A stretch of 8,960 bases of DNA from the NCBI GenBank assembly GCA_031256755.1, contig JAIRPZ010000221.1, positions 1 to 8,960 of the forward strand, written 5' to 3'. The stretch's first letter is position 1. Every line of letters starts with the position of its first letter. Below the pieces are notes generated by a model. That model ran no database searches, was not told where the DNA came from, and saw nothing but the letters and a program-made list of their open reading frames with translations. The position numbers were made by a program, and so were the translations under genes. Source of the stretch: Planctomycetaceae bacterium. Lineage in GTDB: Bacteria > Planctomycetota > Planctomycetia > Pirellulales > Thermoguttaceae. Of this stretch, positions 6,381 through 8,960 are shown piece by piece.

Positions 6381-8510
6381 CTATTTTTCTGACAGCGATG
6401 TTTTCAAATAGCGGTAAATTTCCGTTTGCGACCGGATTTGTTTTTCGTGTTTTCCGGCCGCGATTTTCTCATTCGGTTTGTCCGCACTGATCAGCCGTGC
6501 CTTTACGTTATCCGACAACTGTATCTGCAAAATATCCCAAATTTGTTTGCACAATGCCGGTTCGTAGATCGGGACAATCACTTCAAACCGCTGATCCAAG
6601 TTCCGCTCCATCCAGTCCGCTGAACCGATGAAATACTCCGGTTTATTATCGTTACAAAAAACAAAAATCCGCGAATGTTCCAGAAACCGGTCAACAATCC
6701 GCACCGCCCGGATATTTTCGCTTTTCTTCGGCAGACCGGGAATGAGCGTACAAATTCCCCGGACAACCGCATCAATTTTGACTCCCGCCTCGCTCGCTTC
6801 ATAAAGCCGGTTGACCAGTTTGCGGTCGACAAGGTTATTCAGTTTGATCACAATCCATGCCGGTTTTCCTTTTTCGGCATTTTTTATTTCCCGATCAATC
6901 CGTTTCAGAAAGAATTTCCGTGTTCCGAACGGCGAAACAACAATATGCTTGAAATCAGGACGCTGATATTTTTGATCGTCAAGAATATGAAAGACCTTAT
7001 TGACTTCGGCGGCGATCTCTTTTTTTGCCGTTAAAAGGTGTTCGTCCGTGTAAATGCGTGTGGTGTTTTCATTCGGATTGCCGGTACCAACGGCGGTATA
7101 ATAGACATTGATATTTTGTTCTTTCCGGCGGATCAGCAGCAGTTTCGCATGCACTTTCATACCGGGAATACTCGGCAGAACCCGGATGCCCTCGTCCTGC
7201 ATTTGAGCAGCCCACGCAATGTTTGCCGCTTCGTCAAACCGTGCCTGAAATTCGACAAAAACGATCACTTCTTTACCGTTTCGCGCCGCATTGATCAGCG
7301 CATTGATGACCGCCGAATGTTTTGCCGCCCGGTAAATTGTCATCTTGATCGACCGCACCGCCGGATCAATCGACGCTTCCCGAATTAACTCAATGATATG
7401 CTGAAACGGCTGATACGGATAATGCAGCAGTACATCTTTTTTCCGAATGACATCAAGCATGGAAACGCCTGCCGGAAATTCCGCCGCTTCCAGTTGCGGC
7501 ATCGGTTCGTACTGCATCTTTTTCGTCCCTGCATTTCGGGGGAAAAGTATCAGGTCTTTGAGATTATGATAGCGTCCCCCCTTTTCAAGAGAATCACGTT
7601 TTTTAATGTTGAATTTCTTCAAAATGCCGGTCAGGACTTTTCGGGGGATGGCTTCATCATAAACAAACCGGACGGTATCGCCGAACTTTCGTTGTTTTAA
7701 GCCGTCGCTGACCGCTTCGAGAAAACTTTTGCTGACATCGGTATCAATATCCAATTCTGCATCCCGTGTAAACTTGATCGTGTAGGCTTTGAAACCGGTA
7801 AAACCATAGACTGAAAAAATATCGGCAAGACAAAACCGGATGACATCATCGAGGTACATCACGTAATTTTTTTTATCTGCACCGACCGGCAGAACGAGGA
7901 ATCGGGAAACATGGCGTGTCGGAATCTCAATCAGTGCAAGATTTTCCGCTGCCGGATCGTCTTTGTGCGTGAGATCGATGACGAGATAAATGGAGTTGTC
8001 GTGCAGATTGGAAAAATTTTTGAACCGGTCCAGCATAATCGGGAATAAAAACTGCCGGACGGTTTCTTTGAAGTATTGCCGGACAAAATTCCCCTGTTCT
8101 TCGTTCAGTTTGGATTCGTTGATGAAAAAGATGTTTTCTCCGGCAAGTTTGCGGCAGATTTCTTCGTAAAATGCATCGGCTTTGTACCGTTGCGAAACGG
8201 ATCGGCGGTGAATTTCTTTCAGGATTTTGGCGGGATCGTAACCGAGTTCGGCTTTGTCGGCTTCGTCTTTAATCGCGGTCAGGCGTTTCAGCATGGCAAC
8301 ACGGACGCGGTAAAATTCGTCCATATTGTTGGAAAAGATGCCTAGAAAATTCAGACGTTCCAGCAGGGGGACTGATTCGTCGCCGGCTTCGAGCAGTACC
8401 CGCTCATTGAAATTAAGCCAACTCAATTCGCGGTTCAGATATTGAACCGGTTTTTTCGCACACGGTTTCTTGGACGGGATGGGAGTCATAACGAATCTGC
8501 ATGATACCAT
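6381..8510 (-). CDS. ppk1: Polyphosphate kinase 1 (PPK1)
   Basis: PPK1 reversibly transfers the terminal phosphate of ATP onto inorganic polyphosphate chains, usually as a membrane-associated multimer. The 709-residue length fits the family. The N-terminal hallmark YLNRELSWLNFNERVL is at 24-39 and FLGIFSNNMDEFYRVRVA at 55-72. The catalytic half has the two phospholipase-D-like lobes: TIYRAAKHS with Arg394, and VEFQARFDEAANIAW with Arg424 (magnesium/phosphate-binding arginines by homology with E. coli R375 and R405). Next is MKVHAKLLLI with His454, the residue autophosphorylated in the family (E. coli H435), and LEHSRIFVF with His612 (E. coli H592). FIGSADWMERNLDQRFEVIVPI is at 627-648. All key residues are present, so the enzyme should be active. 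The ATG at 8510 is preceded by AGGGAAG; an alternative ATG at 8488 also precedes the first conserved block but has a weaker upstream site. No exopolyphosphatase (ppx) or pho gene is adjacent. A transposase remnant ends 64 bp upstream. Confidence 0.97.
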   Translation of the reverse strand: MVSCRFVMTPIPSKKPCAKKPVQYLNRELSWLNFNERVLLEAGDESVPLLERLNFLGIFSNNMDEFYRVRVAMLKRLTAIKDEADKAELGYDPAKILKEIHRRSVSQRYKADAFYEEICRKLAGENIFFINESKLNEEQGNFVRQYFKETVRQFLFPIMLDRFKNFSNLHDNSIYLVIDLTHKDDPAAENLALIEIPTRHVSRFLVLPVGADKKNYVMYLDDVIRFCLADIFSVYGFTGFKAYTIKFTRDAELDIDTDVSKSFLEAVSDGLKQRKFGDTVRFVYDEAIPRKVLTGILKKFNIKKRDSLEKGGRYHNLKDLILFPRNAGTKKMQYEPMPQLEAAEFPAGVSMLDVIRKKDVLLHYPYQPFQHIIELIREASIDPAVRSIKMTIYRAAKHSAVINALINAARNGKEVIVFVEFQARFDEAANIAWAAQMQDEGIRVLPSIPGMKVHAKLLLIRRKEQNINVYYTAVGTGNPNENTTRIYTDEHLLTAKKEIAAEVNKVFHILDDQKYQRPDFKHIVVSPFGTRKFFLKRIDREIKNAEKGKPAWIVIKLNNLVDRKLVNRLYEASEAGVKIDAVVRGICTLIPGLPKKSENIRAVRIVDRFLEHSRIFVFCNDNKPEYFIGSADWMERNLDQRFEVIVPIYEPALCKQIWDILQIQLSDNVKARLISADKPNEKIAAGKHEKQIRSQTEIYRYLKTSLSEK

Positions 8511-8574
8511 ATCTTCCCTGCAAGAACACCCCCCAAGAAAATATGCCGCAAAATAGACAGTCCATTGCGGTGTT

Positions 8575-8960
8575 TTACATTTGGCGAGCGTTTTGAGATT
8601 TTGCTCTCAATCGTTCTCTCACTTCCCGCAAAGTCCGCTCTTTCTCCAAATGCAGGCAATTCTCCACCTCTCAATGGCGAAGAATAGATTCCTGAAGGCG
8701 AATCTCTACGCGCCCCTTTTTTTACAGACAAGTTTGTTGTCCGGCTCCCGCTGTTTGACACCAGAAAAAATTAACGGCAACTGTTCCAACACCTTCTTGT
8801 TGTTTGCCTTCACCTGAAAAATACCATCCCGATGATATTGATAAATCTCTTCAAGCAACGGACGCTGCATATAAACCGCATCGCTGGTTAATATCTGCAA
8901 CGCCGGATAAAATTGAAGCAACTCTTCGAAATGCTTCTTCAAGCACGCCGGTATCTCGTA
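8575..8960 (-). pseudogene. Decayed ISAs1/IS4-type DDE transposase, C-terminal part, runs off the right edge
   Basis: The minus-strand frame enters from the window edge (reading YEIPACLKKHFEELLQFYP) and contains ILTSDAVYMQRPLLEEI followed by FQVKANNKKVLEQL. This is the block around the second catalytic Asp and the VKxN motif of ISAs1-like (H-repeat type) transposases. The frame then stops at 8706-8708, just after a run of seven A and four G (8713-8723 on the plus strand as C4T7). Shifting back one base at that run restores KKGRVEIRLQES, matching the family's GRxExR block that probably carries the last catalytic Glu. That frame is then cut by a TGA at 8671-8673 and continues as EVENCLHLEKERTLREVRER to a TAA at 8575-8577. 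Homology-like sequence in one frame on both sides of the TGA argues for a point-mutated, inactive copy. The A7 run could support slippage in an active element, but the TGA makes decay more likely. The N-terminus and left terminus are outside the window; no right terminal repeat was identified. Confidence 0.75.

Noticed and set aside
6229..6411. Plus-strand open frame of 60 codons across the chemoreceptor/ppk1 gap
   Set aside because: It overlaps the ends of two strong minus-strand genes and contains no recognisable feature.
8546..8570. Inverted repeat CCGCAA/TTGCGG between the transposase remnant and ppk1
   Set aside because: It is a six-base stem with a 13-base loop and no adjoining T-run, too weak to call a terminator or an IS terminus.
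8713..8723. Programmed frameshift at A7G4 producing a full transposase
   Set aside because: The reading-frame phase relative to the A run is not a canonical X-XXY-YYZ heptamer, and the restored frame still meets a TGA, so mutation is the simpler explanation.

Overview
The window reads as chromosomal DNA of a Gram-negative bacterium that has an exosortase/PEP-CTERM surface-sorting system, pseudopilins, chemotaxis receptors and polyphosphate metabolism. PEP-CTERM proteins together with stand-alone pseudopilins of this style and a middling G+C content are common in the Planctomycetota/Verrucomicrobiota/Lentisphaerota group. That placement is an inference from gene style only; no rRNA or other taxonomic marker is present.

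Layout, left to right. Positions 1-303 hold no gene I can support. Positions 304-1362 (minus) encode a periplasmic sulfate/thiosulfate-binding protein with its own promoter, but no permease or ATPase genes are visible. The gap 1363-1713 contains the clearest mobile signal: a 109-bp element (1513-1621) with perfect 18-bp terminal inverted repeats, bracketed by a 10-bp direct duplication, i.e. an intact MITE-like insertion between two divergent promoters. Positions 1714-2838 (plus) encode a pseudopilin-like protein. It converges on a PEP-CTERM surface protein (2908-3861, minus), and a strong hairpin lies between them. After a 308-bp gap with no recognisable gene come a large methyl-accepting chemotaxis protein (4170-6275, minus; the frame is open to 6311) and polyphosphate kinase 1 (6381-8510, minus). 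The right edge (8575 to beyond 8960, minus) is a decayed ISAs1/IS4-type transposase with a frameshift and an in-frame stop.

The genes do not form one obvious pathway. They look like a set of single-gene transcription units dealing with the cell envelope, nutrient uptake (sulfate), phosphate/energy storage (polyP) and behaviour (chemotaxis). I looked for a defence system, CRISPR array, toxin-antitoxin pair, RNA gene or biosynthetic cluster and found none. The items most worth follow-up are the MITE-like element and its possible link to the transposase family at the right edge, the cysteine-free PEP-CTERM protein, the isolated pseudopilin with an Ala/Tyr processing site, and the isolated sulfate-binding protein.
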